Source: Bifidobacterium vansinderenii
GTDB taxonomy: Bacteria > Actinomycetota > Actinomycetes > Actinomycetales > Bifidobacteriaceae
Direction: 5' to 3'
Assembly (NCBI RefSeq): GCF_002234915.1
Contig: NZ_NEWD01000002.1
Span: 61-64,060, forward strand
Length of the DNA stretch: 64,000 bases
The notes under the pieces are model-generated. The model worked only from the letters and a program-made list of their open reading frames with translations. It searched no databases and was not told the DNA's origin. Shown one piece after another: positions 53,059-60,711 of this stretch (within the stretch, counting starts at the first letter, position 1; each line of letters opens with the position of its first letter). Made by a program: the position numbers and the translations under genes.

Positions 53059-53961
53059 TTACTTCTTCCAGCGCAGGCGCCCGTCTGATGCGGTCTGGCA
53101 GGTGAGGGTGGTGCCGGCGCTGCTGGTTCCGGTGGCTCCGGCCGTGCTGCAGAACGCGCCGCCGCGCACGGTGCCGGAACTGCTCGAGCCACTGTTGGAG
53201 CTGCTGCTGGAACTGTTGGAGTTGCTGGCGGTCGAACCGCTGTTCGAACTGCTGCTCGAGTTGCTGGACTGGGCGGCCTGTTCGCGTTGGCTGATGGCGT
53301 TCTCGCGGTTGTCGAGGTCGGTCTGCCTCTGGTCCTGTTCCTGCTGACGCTTGTCCTGGAGTTCCTTGTATTCGCTGCTGGTGGTGGGGTCGGCGGCGGT
53401 GTTGGCGCCGATGCCGATGGCGACGAGGAACGCGATGATCAGGCCGATGCGCTTGGGCCATTTGCTTTTCTTCTTGCCGTGCTTGCCGGATCCGGACGAT
53501 TCGGGCGACTCCGCCGGCGGCTGGATGGGCGGGACGTTGTTATTCGGGGCGGGCTGTTCGGGCATGGTGATGGTGGGCGCGTCCTGTGCCGGCTGCGCGA
53601 TGGGCGTTTCGGGCGCGGTGGCGTCGGCGATGGGCATGGTCGCGTCGGCTACGGGCGTGGGGCTGTAGGCGGGCAGGCTTGGGATTGCCGTGGTCTGGAT
53701 CTGCTCGTTGTTCTGCTGCTTCTTCATGGTCTTCTCCTTGTGTCTTCTCGTGGTCTTCTTGGCTTTTGTTGGTCCGCTGATCTTCTGTGTGTATGAGATT
53801 CCGGTTCCTGGTATCGAGGCGCCGACGCTGGTGCCTGTCTTGCCGATGGTGACGTGTGGGGCTCCTCGTTTGCCGAGGGTGACGCTGCTGATGCCCTTCT
53901 TGCCGATGTTGACTCGGACTCCCTTGCCGAGGCTGATGCTTTTTCTGAATCTGAATCCCAT
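53059..53961 (-). CDS. DUF4236 protein with membrane anchor and Ser-rich C-terminal stalk
   Basis: 300 aa. Residues 1-60 are DUF4236 (MGFRFRKSISLGKGVRVNIGKKG, then GTGISYTQK). A Pro/Ala/Thr linker, one transmembrane helix (about 166-185, RIGLIIAFLVAIGIGANTA), a charged coiled coil (KELQDKRQQEQDQRQTDLDN) and a 40-residue Ser/Asn-rich tract follow. AGGAGTAGCCC precedes ATG 53961. DUF4236 has no agreed function. Cargo gene of the lysogeny module. Confidence 0.85.
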   Translation of the reverse strand: MGFRFRKSISLGKGVRVNIGKKGISSVTLGKRGAPHVTIGKTGTSVGASIPGTGISYTQKISGPTKAKKTTRRHKEKTMKKQQNNEQIQTTAIPSLPAYSPTPVADATMPIADATAPETPIAQPAQDAPTITMPEQPAPNNNVPPIQPPAESPESSGSGKHGKKKSKWPKRIGLIIAFLVAIGIGANTAADPTTSSEYKELQDKRQQEQDQRQTDLDNRENAISQREQAAQSSNSSSSSNSGSTASNSNSSSSSSNSGSSSSGTVRGGAFCSTAGATGTSSAGTTLTCQTASDGRLRWKK

Positions 53962-54028
53962 GGGCTACTCCTAACTGCCTTGCGGTCCATGGCCGTCAAC
54001 GCTGACGGTTGGTCTGAAATATATGGTT

Positions 54029-54436
54029 TTACGCGGCTTCGTCGCCGTCCCCGTCGAGCTTGTGTTCGTCATGCAGGGCGGCGAGACCGAGATCATCCCG
54101 GCCAGCGGACATGGCCTGTACACGAGACAACACATCCTCAACACGAGAATCACCGGCGCTGGGCGAATTGACAGCCTCTCCCATTTCTTCAATAAGGCGA
54201 CGATAGGCGCTGTCGATGACCTCTCTTGGATCCACGCCGATGAGTTCACATGTATTGAGCAAGGCCTCAATGGGCATCGAAGGCTTTGCATTAATCCATT
54301 TCGAATAACCGGATCGAGAATGTCCCAATCGGTCAGCGACCTGAGATTGCGAAATCTGCAATCGAACGAAACTCGCCTTTAGCTCTAGGCCAATCAGCTG
54401 CGAAAACCGCTGGCCTCGATTCTTTGAATTACTCAT
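54029..54436 (-). CDS. CI-like XRE-family phage repressor
   Basis: 135 aa from ATG 54436. HTH_3 domain in residues 15-70: LQISQSQVADRLGHSRSGYSKW. The C-terminal 65 residues are acidic and lack an S24 peptidase, so induction probably goes through the adjacent ImmA. ATG 54436 lies 6 nt after a -10 hexamer and has no Shine-Dalgarno, indicating a leaderless mRNA as for lambda cI. Confidence 0.85.
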   Translation of the reverse strand: MSNSKNRGQRFSQLIGLELKASFVRLQISQSQVADRLGHSRSGYSKWINAKPSMPIEALLNTCELIGVDPREVIDSAYRRLIEEMGEAVNSPSAGDSRVEDVLSRVQAMSAGRDDLGLAALHDEHKLDGDGDEAA

Positions 54437-54471
54437 ATGGTCAGTATATTTCCTTATTTGCATATGCGCAA
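54434..54471 (-). promoter_or_regulatory. Leaderless promoter of the CI-like repressor with CATATG operator cores
   Basis: -35 TTGCGC (54471-54466), 17-bp spacer, -10 TATACT (54448-54443), ATG 6 nt on. CATATG palindromes at 54434-54439 and 54461-54466 flank it. Confidence 0.7.
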
Positions 54472-54515
54472 TCTACATTGCGGGTACTGCGATCTTCATT
54501 TGAGCAACACGCCGA

Positions 54516-54556
54516 TTGACGAATCTCTATCCGTCGATTAACGTTTCTCATATGAG
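54516..54556 (+). promoter_or_regulatory. Early promoter of the Cro-like gene with operator
   Basis: -35 TTGACG (54516-54521), -10 TAACGT (54539-54544), spacer 17 bp. The start codon at 54552 lies in the palindrome CTCATATGAG (54547-54556), which matches the CATATG sites of the divergent promoter. Confidence 0.6.
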
Positions 54557-54806
54557 CACTACAGAACTACGGACGTGGATAGGTCGTCGAATTGAGAAAT
54601 TAATTCACGACAAGGGCATGACTAAGCGTGCCGTGTCGGAGAAATCCGGCATGCCCTACAGCAGCCTTAACAGCAAACTCAAGGGATATCGCAGCTTCGA
54701 TCTCGACGACATCCTTGCCATCTCCGAAGCGATCGGAGAACCGCCTTCGTCCTTCCTGCCCCCGCAATTCCACGCTTCCGCGCTCGCTGGCGGGGAGGTG
54801 GAGTGA
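54552..54806 (+). CDS. Cro-like XRE-family regulator
   Basis: 84 aa. HTH in residues 20-55 (KGMTKRAVSEKSGMPYSSLNSKLKG) followed by a dimerisation-like helix (DLDDILAISEAIGE). Divergent from the CI-like repressor, with no leader, as in lambdoid Cro. First gene of the early plus-strand operon. Confidence 0.8.
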   Translation: MSTTELRTWIGRRIEKLIHDKGMTKRAVSEKSGMPYSSLNSKLKGYRSFDLDDILAISEAIGEPPSSFLPPQFHASALAGGEVE

Positions 54807-55021
54807 TGACGCTGTTCGGACAGAAGGGTATTGGCGGGGATTTCCTGTTGACGCGGGATCCGGATCGTGAGAGTCCGGGTAGTCCGTATCAGTTCAGTCT
54901 GGCGGTGTTCGGTTCTCGCAGGTCGGAGTATCTGCGGTTGGATGCGTTGACCAAGGGCGATCTGCTGTACATGCGTCGGGCGATCGACCGAATGCTCAAG
55001 GAATCGAGAAAGGAGGAGTGA
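54806..55021 (+). CDS. Small early prophage protein, 71 aa
   Basis: Starts MTLFGQKGIGGDFLLTRDP at ATG 54806, sharing one base with the Cro stop, GGGGAGGTGGAGTG upstream. Helical C-terminus (KGDLLYMRRAIDRMLKESRK). No family recognised. Confidence 0.65.
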   Translation: MTLFGQKGIGGDFLLTRDPDRESPGSPYQFSLAVFGSRRSEYLRLDALTKGDLLYMRRAIDRMLKESRKEE

Positions 55022-55023
55022 TG

Positions 55024-55371
55024 TCACTTCCCTTTGTGTTTCTTCGACATCTTGGCGGCCGCCTTCTTAAGGGCCGTGATCTCCCTGTCCTGCGAGACGA
55101 CGACGGCGGAGAGATGGTCGATCATCCGCCCCTGCTCGAGGGTCTGCTCCGTGAGCTCGTGGATGACGTCGGCCGTCTTGTCCAGCAGGTTGAGGATCAG
55201 GGTGTTCCGCGCTTCAAGTGCACGTACGCGCTCTGCCGTGGTCTTGCGCTGGCCGGTACGGGGCTGCTGCTGGTCTCCGTCCGTCTGCTTTCCCTCCGCA
55301 TTGATCGTGGTCAGCGCGTCCACGATGGCGGCCGTGGCCTGGGCAAGGTTGTTCAGGTCTTCCGTATCCAT
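55024..55371 (-). CDS. Coiled-coil protein encoded against the early operon
   Basis: 115 aa, starting MDTEDLNNLAQATAAIVDAL with AAGGGAAGAATCA upstream. Residues 50-105 form a convincing coiled coil (AERVRALEARNTLILNLLD to SQDREITALKKAAAK), ending in a Lys-rich tail. It is the only minus-strand gene inside the plus-strand early region, a few bp from the convergent 54806 gene. No family recognised. Confidence 0.65.
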   Translation of the reverse strand: MDTEDLNNLAQATAAIVDALTTINAEGKQTDGDQQQPRTGQRKTTAERVRALEARNTLILNLLDKTADVIHELTEQTLEQGRMIDHLSAVVVSQDREITALKKAAAKMSKKHKGK

Positions 55372-55512
55372 TGATTCTTCCCTTCGTCGGGGGTTGGTTT
55401 CCTGCCAGATTCCAGCGTACCGGCGAGGGGATTCCACAAAGGCATCTACCAAAACAGGGGTTCCGGCGGCTACCAAACGCCGGGACCCCATCGACTCGAA
55501 AGGAGGCTTGCT

Positions 55513-55761
55513 ATGAGCCCCGAGGATGTGGCGCGTCGTCTGGATGAGGGCGACGTGCTGATCAGCACGAAAACCGCGGCGAAGCTGCTGTGTGACGACG
55601 AGCCCAACGCGGCCTACAAGTGGCTGGCGGCTCGCCGTCAGGAGCCCAACAACGATCTGCCGTTCGTTCAGTTGGGCAGTGTGATCCGTTACTGGCGTAG
55701 CGATCTCATCGCGTACATCGCAGCCCATACCTATCTGTCCACTCTTGAATATGCGAAGTGA
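55513..55761 (+). CDS. Helix-turn-helix DNA-binding protein (excisionase-like)
   Basis: 82 aa with AAAGGAGGCTTGCT upstream of the ATG. VLISTKTAAKLLCDDEPNAAYKWLAARR and VIRYWRSDLIAYI fit the small winged-helix AlpA/Xis type (RYW of the recognition wing). May be an excisionase or an early regulator. Confidence 0.65.
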   Translation: MSPEDVARRLDEGDVLISTKTAAKLLCDDEPNAAYKWLAARRQEPNNDLPFVQLGSVIRYWRSDLIAYIAAHTYLSTLEYAK

Positions 55762-55768
55762 GGTTGTC

Positions 55769-55945
55769 ATGAATCGTTTTCTGACCGTCGGCGGGCTGGT
55801 GTTGCTCGCGTGTCTGTTTCTGGGTGCGGTCCTGTTGGGCGGCTGGCCGGGCACGGGGTGCATGGTCCTCGCGTGCGTGGTGGGCGTCGGCCTGGCGGAC
55901 GTGTACATGGAGGCCATCCTGCACGTGTTGGGGCTGGACCGGTGA
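55769..55945 (+). CDS. Small two-helix membrane protein
   Basis: 58 aa, MNRFLTVGGLVLLACLFLG, with GTGAGG upstream. Two hydrophobic helices (residues 5-25 and 29-50). Unknown role. Confidence 0.6.
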   Translation: MNRFLTVGGLVLLACLFLGAVLLGGWPGTGCMVLACVVGVGLADVYMEAILHVLGLDR

Positions 55946-55956
55946 GGGGTGATCGC

Positions 55957-56130
55957 ATGACCCGCGCGCGTCTGCGCCGGCTGATGCTCGTCTCCGTCAT
56001 CGTGTTCACCGCATTGGGCCTGCTGGGCCTGATGGTGGGAGTGCATGACATGGACGGGTACGGGATCCTGCGTGGCCTGGTCGTGCTCACGTGCGCGTGG
56101 CTGGTCGCCCTGTCCCGAGAACGACTCTAG
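55957..56130 (+). CDS. Small two-helix membrane protein
   Basis: 57 aa, MTRARLRRLMLVSVIVFTAL; two helices split by a short polar loop (GVHDMDGYG). AGGGGTGATCGC upstream. Same layout as the preceding gene but unrelated in sequence. Confidence 0.6.
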   Translation: MTRARLRRLMLVSVIVFTALGLLGLMVGVHDMDGYGILRGLVVLTCAWLVALSRERL

Positions 56131-56141
56131 GAGGAGAAAAC

Positions 56142-56690
56142 ATGGCGAATGACATTCTGGTCACGGTGGTGGGCAATCTGACCGCCGATCCCGAGATCCG
56201 CACCATCCCAAGCGGGAGCACGGTCGTGAACTTCACGGTCGCCTCCACGCCGAGCCGCTATGACTCGAGGTCGGGCCAGTGGGAGGACGGGGAGACCACG
56301 TTCCTGCGGTGCAGTGCGTGGAACGGGCAGAAGCGCACCCTGGCGACGAACATCGTCCAGTCCCTGTCGAAGGGACAGCGCGTGGTCGCGCAGGGGTACA
56401 TGAACCAGCATGACTACACGGGCAACGACGGGGTGACGCGTACGAGCATCGAACTGCGCGTGACGGCGATCGGCCCGGACCTGTCCACGCAGATCGCGGT
56501 GTGCGAACGCAACCCCAAGCCCCAGCAGCAGCCACAGGCGGCTCAGCAGCAGTCAGGCTATACGGGCGGTTTCGCGGGAGCCGCGCGCAATCGGCAGCAG
56601 CCGCAGTCTCAGGCCGGTGAGGAGAGTCAGGAGCCGTGGGCGGCCGGCGCCACGTATGGCTCCGGGTATGGAGAGGAGCCCGAGTTCTGA
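56142..56690 (+). CDS. ssb: Phage single-stranded DNA-binding protein
   Basis: 182 aa, starting MANDILVTVVGNLTADPEI. OB fold with RCSAWNGQKRTLATNIVQSL and GQRVVAQGYM. A Gln-rich linker follows, ending in an acidic tip (GEEPEF) that departs from the usual DDIPF. GGAGGAG precedes ATG 56142. Supports phage replication. Confidence 0.92.
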   Translation: MANDILVTVVGNLTADPEIRTIPSGSTVVNFTVASTPSRYDSRSGQWEDGETTFLRCSAWNGQKRTLATNIVQSLSKGQRVVAQGYMNQHDYTGNDGVTRTSIELRVTAIGPDLSTQIAVCERNPKPQQQPQAAQQQSGYTGGFAGAARNRQQPQSQAGEESQEPWAAGATYGSGYGEEPEF

Positions 56691-56992
56691 TGGTGTTCGG
56701 AACGGAACCGCAAAGGAAGTCGCGTCGGTTCGTGGATTTGGAGCGTGATCTGATCCGTGAGGCGGTCAGGGATCTCGAGGACATTCAGGCCAGGAAGACG
56801 AACGGCACTGTGAGGCCGGGACCGGCGGCGGATGTGGCGAAGAGCGTCATCCACCGTCTGGGCCGTGACCTGGACCACAAGGGCAAGCACGGCACGCCCG
56901 CCGCCCTGTCGCGGGCGGAGCTGATCGCGGGCAACGGGTGGATCCCCGAAGCGATCCACATACTCAACACGATGATCGGAGGCACGAGATGA
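56690..56992 (+). CDS. Early prophage protein, 100 aa
   Basis: Starts MVFGTEPQRKSRRFVDLERDL; ATG shares one base with the ssb stop. Basic, mostly helical. No recognised domain. Confidence 0.65.
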   Translation: MVFGTEPQRKSRRFVDLERDLIREAVRDLEDIQARKTNGTVRPGPAADVAKSVIHRLGRDLDHKGKHGTPAALSRAELIAGNGWIPEAIHILNTMIGGTR

Positions 56993-57147
56993 TAGCGGTG
57001 CAGAAGACGCCGGACGGGATCCTGGTGGACATGGATGACGCGAGGTTCGTCACGTCCTCGGCCGAGCAGGGCTCGCATATGAGCCTGTTCCTCACCGAGG
57101 CGCAGGCCTCGCGGTTGGAGGATCTGCTGGCCAGGAGGCACGTATGA
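56989..57147 (+). CDS. Early prophage protein, 52 aa
   Basis: MIAVQKTPDGILVDMDDARF; overlaps its neighbours by 4 nt at both ends (ATGA). Unknown. Confidence 0.6.
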   Translation: MIAVQKTPDGILVDMDDARFVTSSAEQGSHMSLFLTEAQASRLEDLLARRHV

Positions 57148-57500
57148 GCCGTGAGCCCTCCGAGAGGTTGAAGGCCGTGGTGGACGAGCGCGACCAGTGG
57201 TCGTGCGTCCGCTGCGGCGTTTCGCTGTATGCCACTGGCGGCAGTCGACATCACCGGCAGTTGAGAAGCCAGCAACCAAACCCCAAACTCTTGAATCGCC
57301 CGTCGAATCTGATCCTCCTGTGCGGATCCGGTACGACGGGCTGTCATGGCTGGGTGCACGCGCATCCGGCCGAATCGTATGAACAGGGCTGGCTCGTCCA
57401 TGGATGGGACGATCCGACCCTGATCCCGGTCCGCTACCGGATCGGGAATCGTTTTTACACACTGCTGCTCGACGACGAGGGCGACAAGGAGGAGTCATGA
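57144..57500 (+). CDS. HNH-endonuclease-like protein (early)
   Basis: 118 aa. WSCVRCGVSL, HHRQLRSQQPN, and LCGSGTTGCHGWVHAH form a zinc/HNH pattern (CxxC...HH...N...CH). Probably a phage nuclease or DNA-processing factor. ATGA overlaps on both sides. Confidence 0.75.
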   Translation: MSREPSERLKAVVDERDQWSCVRCGVSLYATGGSRHHRQLRSQQPNPKLLNRPSNLILLCGSGTTGCHGWVHAHPAESYEQGWLVHGWDDPTLIPVRYRIGNRFYTLLLDDEGDKEES

Positions 57501-58531
57501 GCGTTCAGGCGATGAGCTGGGCCATGGACGAGGCCCCGACGAAGGACAAGGCCGAACGCATCGTGCTGATCTACATGGCCGATGTGGCAGACAAGTACGG
57601 GCGCAATTCGTTCCAGTCGGCCGCGACGATCGCGAAGCGCAGCCGATACGGGATCACTGCGGTACGCACCGCCATCAAGGGACTGAAGGCCAAGGGCCTG
57701 ATCCGCGAGGGCGACCAGCGGCGTATCGGATGGATGCCCAACGGGCAGCGTCCCGTGGTCTACGACCTCGACCTGGACGTGACCTGGGACACCGTGGAGG
57801 CACAGGAACCCACCACCGTGGAGCCCGAAACCACGAAAAACGACACCCCTCCAGAATCCGGAGGGGTCAGCAAGCCGGCAGTAGGACGGACCCGCAAAAC
57901 CACCCCTCCAGAATCCGGACCCCTCCAGAAATCGGACCCGTCCAGAAAACCGGTTCTGACCCCTCCAGAATCTGGACCCAAACCCAATAAGAACCGTTAT
58001 ATAACCCCACCTCCTACGGAGGTGTCCCCTACCCGAGGGGAGACCCACCCGAAAACCAAAAACCCCAAACGCCATGAACTGCCCACGGACTGGACCCCCA
58101 GCCCCGAGGCACGCCAGCTCGCCCGCCAGCTCGGCGTGAACCTCAACCGGTCGGAAGCCAGCTTCCGCCTCTGGGCCCTCGAGAACCACCGCAGGCTCCG
58201 CGACTGGGACGCCCGCTTCCTGCGCTGGATCCACGGCGACGCCAAACCCGCCGCCACACCGGACCAGCAGCAGAAGCCCACACCCGTCCCCGCCCGCCAC
58301 CAGAACAGCGAACACAAGCACACGGCAGGATGCGAGCACGTATCGGACCTCATCCGCCCGATCGAACACCGGTTCAGCACCGACCGCGTGGGAGGCAGGT
58401 TCGGCAGCTCACCGCGCTCGCAGGCACGCCAGCTGGCGGCGGACATGCTCAACGAGGGCAGGGATCCGGTGGAGATCCGCGGCGTGCTGACCGGCCGACT
58501 GGCGCCGGACGAGCTCATGCAGATCGCCTAG
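57497..58531 (+). CDS. Replication initiator-like HTH protein carrying the phage origin
   Basis: 344 aa. N-terminal winged helix (residues 20-75, SAATIAKRSRYGITAVRTAIKGLKAKGLI) like phage replication initiators. A Pro-rich linker with repeated TPPESGP units (residues 117-175) is encoded by the iterons below. The C-terminal region (DWTPSPEARQLARQLGVN) is like replisome-organiser/DnaD-type proteins. GGAGTC precedes the ATG. This mirrors lambda O, where the origin lies within the initiator gene. Confidence 0.75.
   Translation: MSVQAMSWAMDEAPTKDKAERIVLIYMADVADKYGRNSFQSAATIAKRSRYGITAVRTAIKGLKAKGLIREGDQRRIGWMPNGQRPVVYDLDLDVTWDTVEAQEPTTVEPETTKNDTPPESGGVSKPAVGRTRKTTPPESGPLQKSDPSRKPVLTPPESGPKPNKNRYITPPPTEVSPTRGETHPKTKNPKRHELPTDWTPSPEARQLARQLGVNLNRSEASFRLWALENHRRLRDWDARFLRWIHGDAKPAATPDQQQKPTPVPARHQNSEHKHTAGCEHVSDLIRPIEHRFSTDRVGGRFGSSPRSQARQLAADMLNEGRDPVEIRGVLTGRLAPDELMQIA
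57845..57976 (+). repeat. Five iterons inside the initiator gene: candidate phage replication origin
   Basis: Copies of ACCCCTCCAGAATCCGGA (18 bp) at 57845, 57902, 57919, 57936 (degenerate) and 57959 (one change). The middle three have a 17-bp period. An AT-rich stretch (57978-58003) follows and then a CACCTCC/GGAGGTG hairpin (58008-58024). Confidence 0.75.
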
Positions 58532-58550
58532 CGAAAGGAACACACTGAAA

Positions 58551-59150
58551 ATGAACGAACTCGACAAGCCCGTCCGCCTGCTGTGGGTGGACGTGGAGAC
58601 CACGGGACTGGATCCGGCAAGCGGTCACCTGCTGGAGGCGAGCGTGAGGGTCACGGACCTGGCTGGCGTGGAACTCTCCCGCCATCACGTGCTGGCCCGC
58701 CCCGAGCACTGGGAGACGGTCCTGAGGGGCATGGATGCTCGCTGGCGCCACACGCACACCGTCAACGGGCTGATCGACGCGGTCTCCTCGCTGGCCCCGC
58801 ATCTGGGAGACGTCCGGTTCGCCGGCCTCGGTCTGACCGCGTTCATCGTCGCGCAGGCCCGTGAGGCGGTCCTCCGTCCGGCGGGATGGAACCCGCAGTT
58901 CGATATGCGCTGGCTCGCCTGTACGGCACCCGACGCCCTGGGCCTGCTGGACTACCACTGGATGGACGTGCAGTCCGCGTTCGCACTGCTCGAGCACCTG
59001 TCCCCCGACACGGCCCGCAGGATCCTCGACCAGGCGCCCGAGACCGATCACAGGAGCGACCAGTGCCTCGACAGGGAGATCGGCATCTACCGGCTCCTGC
59101 GCCGAGCCATGCTCGTCGGCTCTCTCGGATTCCACGAGGTGGCCCTATGA
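58551..59150 (+). CDS. DEDD-family 3'-5' exonuclease (oligoribonuclease-like)
   Basis: 199 aa. LLWVDVETTGLDP (D-x-E), NPQFDMRWL (second Asp) and DHRSDQCLDREIGIY (H...D) give the DEDDh set, as in oligoribonuclease. GCGAAAGGAACACACTGAAA lies upstream. Probably nucleic-acid salvage or replication. Confidence 0.82.
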   Translation: MNELDKPVRLLWVDVETTGLDPASGHLLEASVRVTDLAGVELSRHHVLARPEHWETVLRGMDARWRHTHTVNGLIDAVSSLAPHLGDVRFAGLGLTAFIVAQAREAVLRPAGWNPQFDMRWLACTAPDALGLLDYHWMDVQSAFALLEHLSPDTARRILDQAPETDHRSDQCLDREIGIYRLLRRAMLVGSLGFHEVAL

Positions 59151-59347
59151 GCCAGTTGAAGGTCAGCGCGCAGGCCAGCCAGCACGGCAACTGCGTCATC
59201 CTCAAGACCGACCTCACCCACACCCGCGGCAGCAGGGCCCGCGAACTCACATCCTGGCGCATCACCCCGGAACAGGCCGAGGCGCTCGCCGACCAGTTGG
59301 ATCAGGCGCTCGACGAATGCGAACGCCGCAGGAAGGAGAACCAATGA
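59147..59347 (+). CDS. Early prophage protein, 66 aa
   Basis: MSQLKVSAQASQHGNCVILK; C-terminal amphipathic helix (TPEQAEALADQLDQALDE). ATGA overlap with the exonuclease. Confidence 0.6.
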   Translation: MSQLKVSAQASQHGNCVILKTDLTHTRGSRARELTSWRITPEQAEALADQLDQALDECERRRKENQ

Positions 59348-59607
59348 CAACCCCGAGGAAATACCACCGGCTGAGCCCATGCCCGTTCTGCCATACCAGG
59401 ATCCGTGTCACGCGCATCCCCGCCCCGTACGGGTGGAAGTGGCGGTACGAGTGCCCGTCCTGCCATGTGCGCTTCTACACGATGCACACCACCTCCCGGA
59501 TCCCCACGGACGAGGCGCTGCGTACCGGGATCCGCGTGTGGAACCGCGCGGTCAACGGCCACAAGGGATTCGCATGGTATCTGGATTGCATCAGGGAGCA
59601 GCTATGA
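59344..59607 (+). CDS. Lar-like zinc-ribbon protein (possible restriction alleviation)
   Basis: 87 aa. SPCPFCHTRIR, YECPSCHVRF form a four-cysteine ribbon, followed by EALRTGIRVWNRAV, the C-terminal W-N-R motif of the Lar restriction-alleviation family. Lar in Rac prophage modulates type I restriction; a similar role here is inference. Confidence 0.7.
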   Translation: MTTPRKYHRLSPCPFCHTRIRVTRIPAPYGWKWRYECPSCHVRFYTMHTTSRIPTDEALRTGIRVWNRAVNGHKGFAWYLDCIREQL

Positions 59608-59753
59608 GCATGCGCGACATCCTGACCGAACGCTACCCCATCCCCGACCACCCGTACGAGCCCGTCACCGTCAGCCGACTCGATTTCGCGGTCATGCAGG
59701 CCCAGGCATTCGCCGCCGGCGTCGCATGGCAGCAGCAACAGGAGGAATCATGA
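59604..59753 (+). CDS. Early prophage protein, 49 aa
   Basis: MSMRDILTERYPIPDHPYEP; helical C-terminus. ATGA overlaps on both sides. Confidence 0.55.
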   Translation: MSMRDILTERYPIPDHPYEPVTVSRLDFAVMQAQAFAAGVAWQQQQEES

Positions 59754-60025
59754 CCAGCATCATCGCAGAAGAGGCCAAGCGTCTCTACCAGGACCAGAAT
59801 CTCCGACGCGCCTACCTCAGAGGAGCCATCCGCAAGCCAACGGATATGGAACTCGACCAGGCCGCCGAACTCCTGTACACGCTCATGACCAACGACGACA
59901 AGGGATACCGGGAAGCCAGCGAGGAGATCCAACACCACTGGCGGTACATGGCCGGAAGCGTCATCGCCCGAGCACAATGCTCCTGCATCGACCCTGCCAT
60001 CACCTACACGGAGACCAACGAATGA
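59750..60025 (+). CDS. Early prophage protein, 91 aa
   Basis: MTSIIAEEAKRLYQDQNLRR; helical; no family recognised. GGAGGAATC upstream, ATGA overlap with the preceding gene. Confidence 0.6.
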   Translation: MTSIIAEEAKRLYQDQNLRRAYLRGAIRKPTDMELDQAAELLYTLMTNDDKGYREASEEIQHHWRYMAGSVIARAQCSCIDPAITYTETNE

Positions 60026-60228
60026 CCAACAACCAGACGGCACGCATCTACACCCAAACCGAACTCGCCCACGCCATCAGCTACGCGCTCGCCGACCTCG
60101 ACCTGACCATCACCCTCAACCAGTGCGAGGACGGGGAGGCCGACTGGGAAACCATCGCCGCGCTCGCCGACAGGATCTACGAGCATTCAGGCATCCCCAC
60201 CGACATCAGCATGCTGGAGGACGCATGA
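60022..60228 (+). CDS. Early prophage protein, 68 aa
   Basis: MTNNQTARIYTQTELAHAIS; acidic, helical. ATGA overlaps. Confidence 0.55.
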   Translation: MTNNQTARIYTQTELAHAISYALADLDLTITLNQCEDGEADWETIAALADRIYEHSGIPTDISMLEDA

Positions 60229-60374
60229 TCGGCGAGCACGTGGCCCGCATCATCATCCGATGGTGGAACGCGGGCCTGACCATCCAGGAGATCCAGGAAC
60301 TCAACCCGTTCGTCCCGTACGACGACATCGCCGAACTGATCGGCACCTACGAAACACGAAAGGACCAGCAATGA
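60225..60374 (+). CDS. Early prophage protein, 49 aa
   Basis: MIGEHVARIIIRWWNAGLTI; short helix-turn-helix-like (GLTIQEIQELNPFVPYDDIAEL), possibly a Mor/terminase-small-like HTH; unproven. Confidence 0.55.
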   Translation: MIGEHVARIIIRWWNAGLTIQEIQELNPFVPYDDIAELIGTYETRKDQQ

Positions 60375-60574
60375 GCTTCCCGACAGAAATCATCCGAGGA
60401 ACCCTGACCGACATCGCCTTCAAGGAGCCAAACAACAGGCTCTGCTACGACGTCGACGACATTCACCCCATCAGCACCCGCACCATCCTCATTCCCCAGG
60501 GCTTCGACTACGAGGAATTCATTGCCATCACCGAAGCCATCCACACCGCGCTCGCAGGCATGGAGGAATCGTGA
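60371..60574 (+). CDS. Early prophage protein, 67 aa
   Basis: MSFPTEIIRGTLTDIAFKEP. ATGA overlap. Unknown. Confidence 0.55.
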   Translation: MSFPTEIIRGTLTDIAFKEPNNRLCYDVDDIHPISTRTILIPQGFDYEEFIAITEAIHTALAGMEES

Positions 60575-60711
60575 CCGTCGCTGATGTCACCGCGATCCTG
60601 CTGGCCGGCGTCATGTGCCTGATCCTGCTCATGGCGTCGGCCACGATCTGCATGTGCATTCTGCACCGCGAGTTCGGCTGGAATCCGTTCACGACAAGGA
60701 GGAAGCGATGA
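60571..60711 (+). CDS. 46-aa single-pass membrane protein
   Basis: GTG start, GTGA overlap with the previous gene and ATGA with the next. One helix (residues 5-31, VTAILLAGVMCLILLMASAT) then a basic tail FTTRRKR. GGAGGAATC upstream. Confidence 0.6.
   Translation: MTVADVTAILLAGVMCLILLMASATICMCILHREFGWNPFTTRRKR

Noticed and set aside
55375-56046. N-terminal extension of the minus-strand coiled-coil gene
   Set aside because: The upstream frame is antisense to the excisionase-like and small membrane genes; a ribosome site supports the start at 55371.
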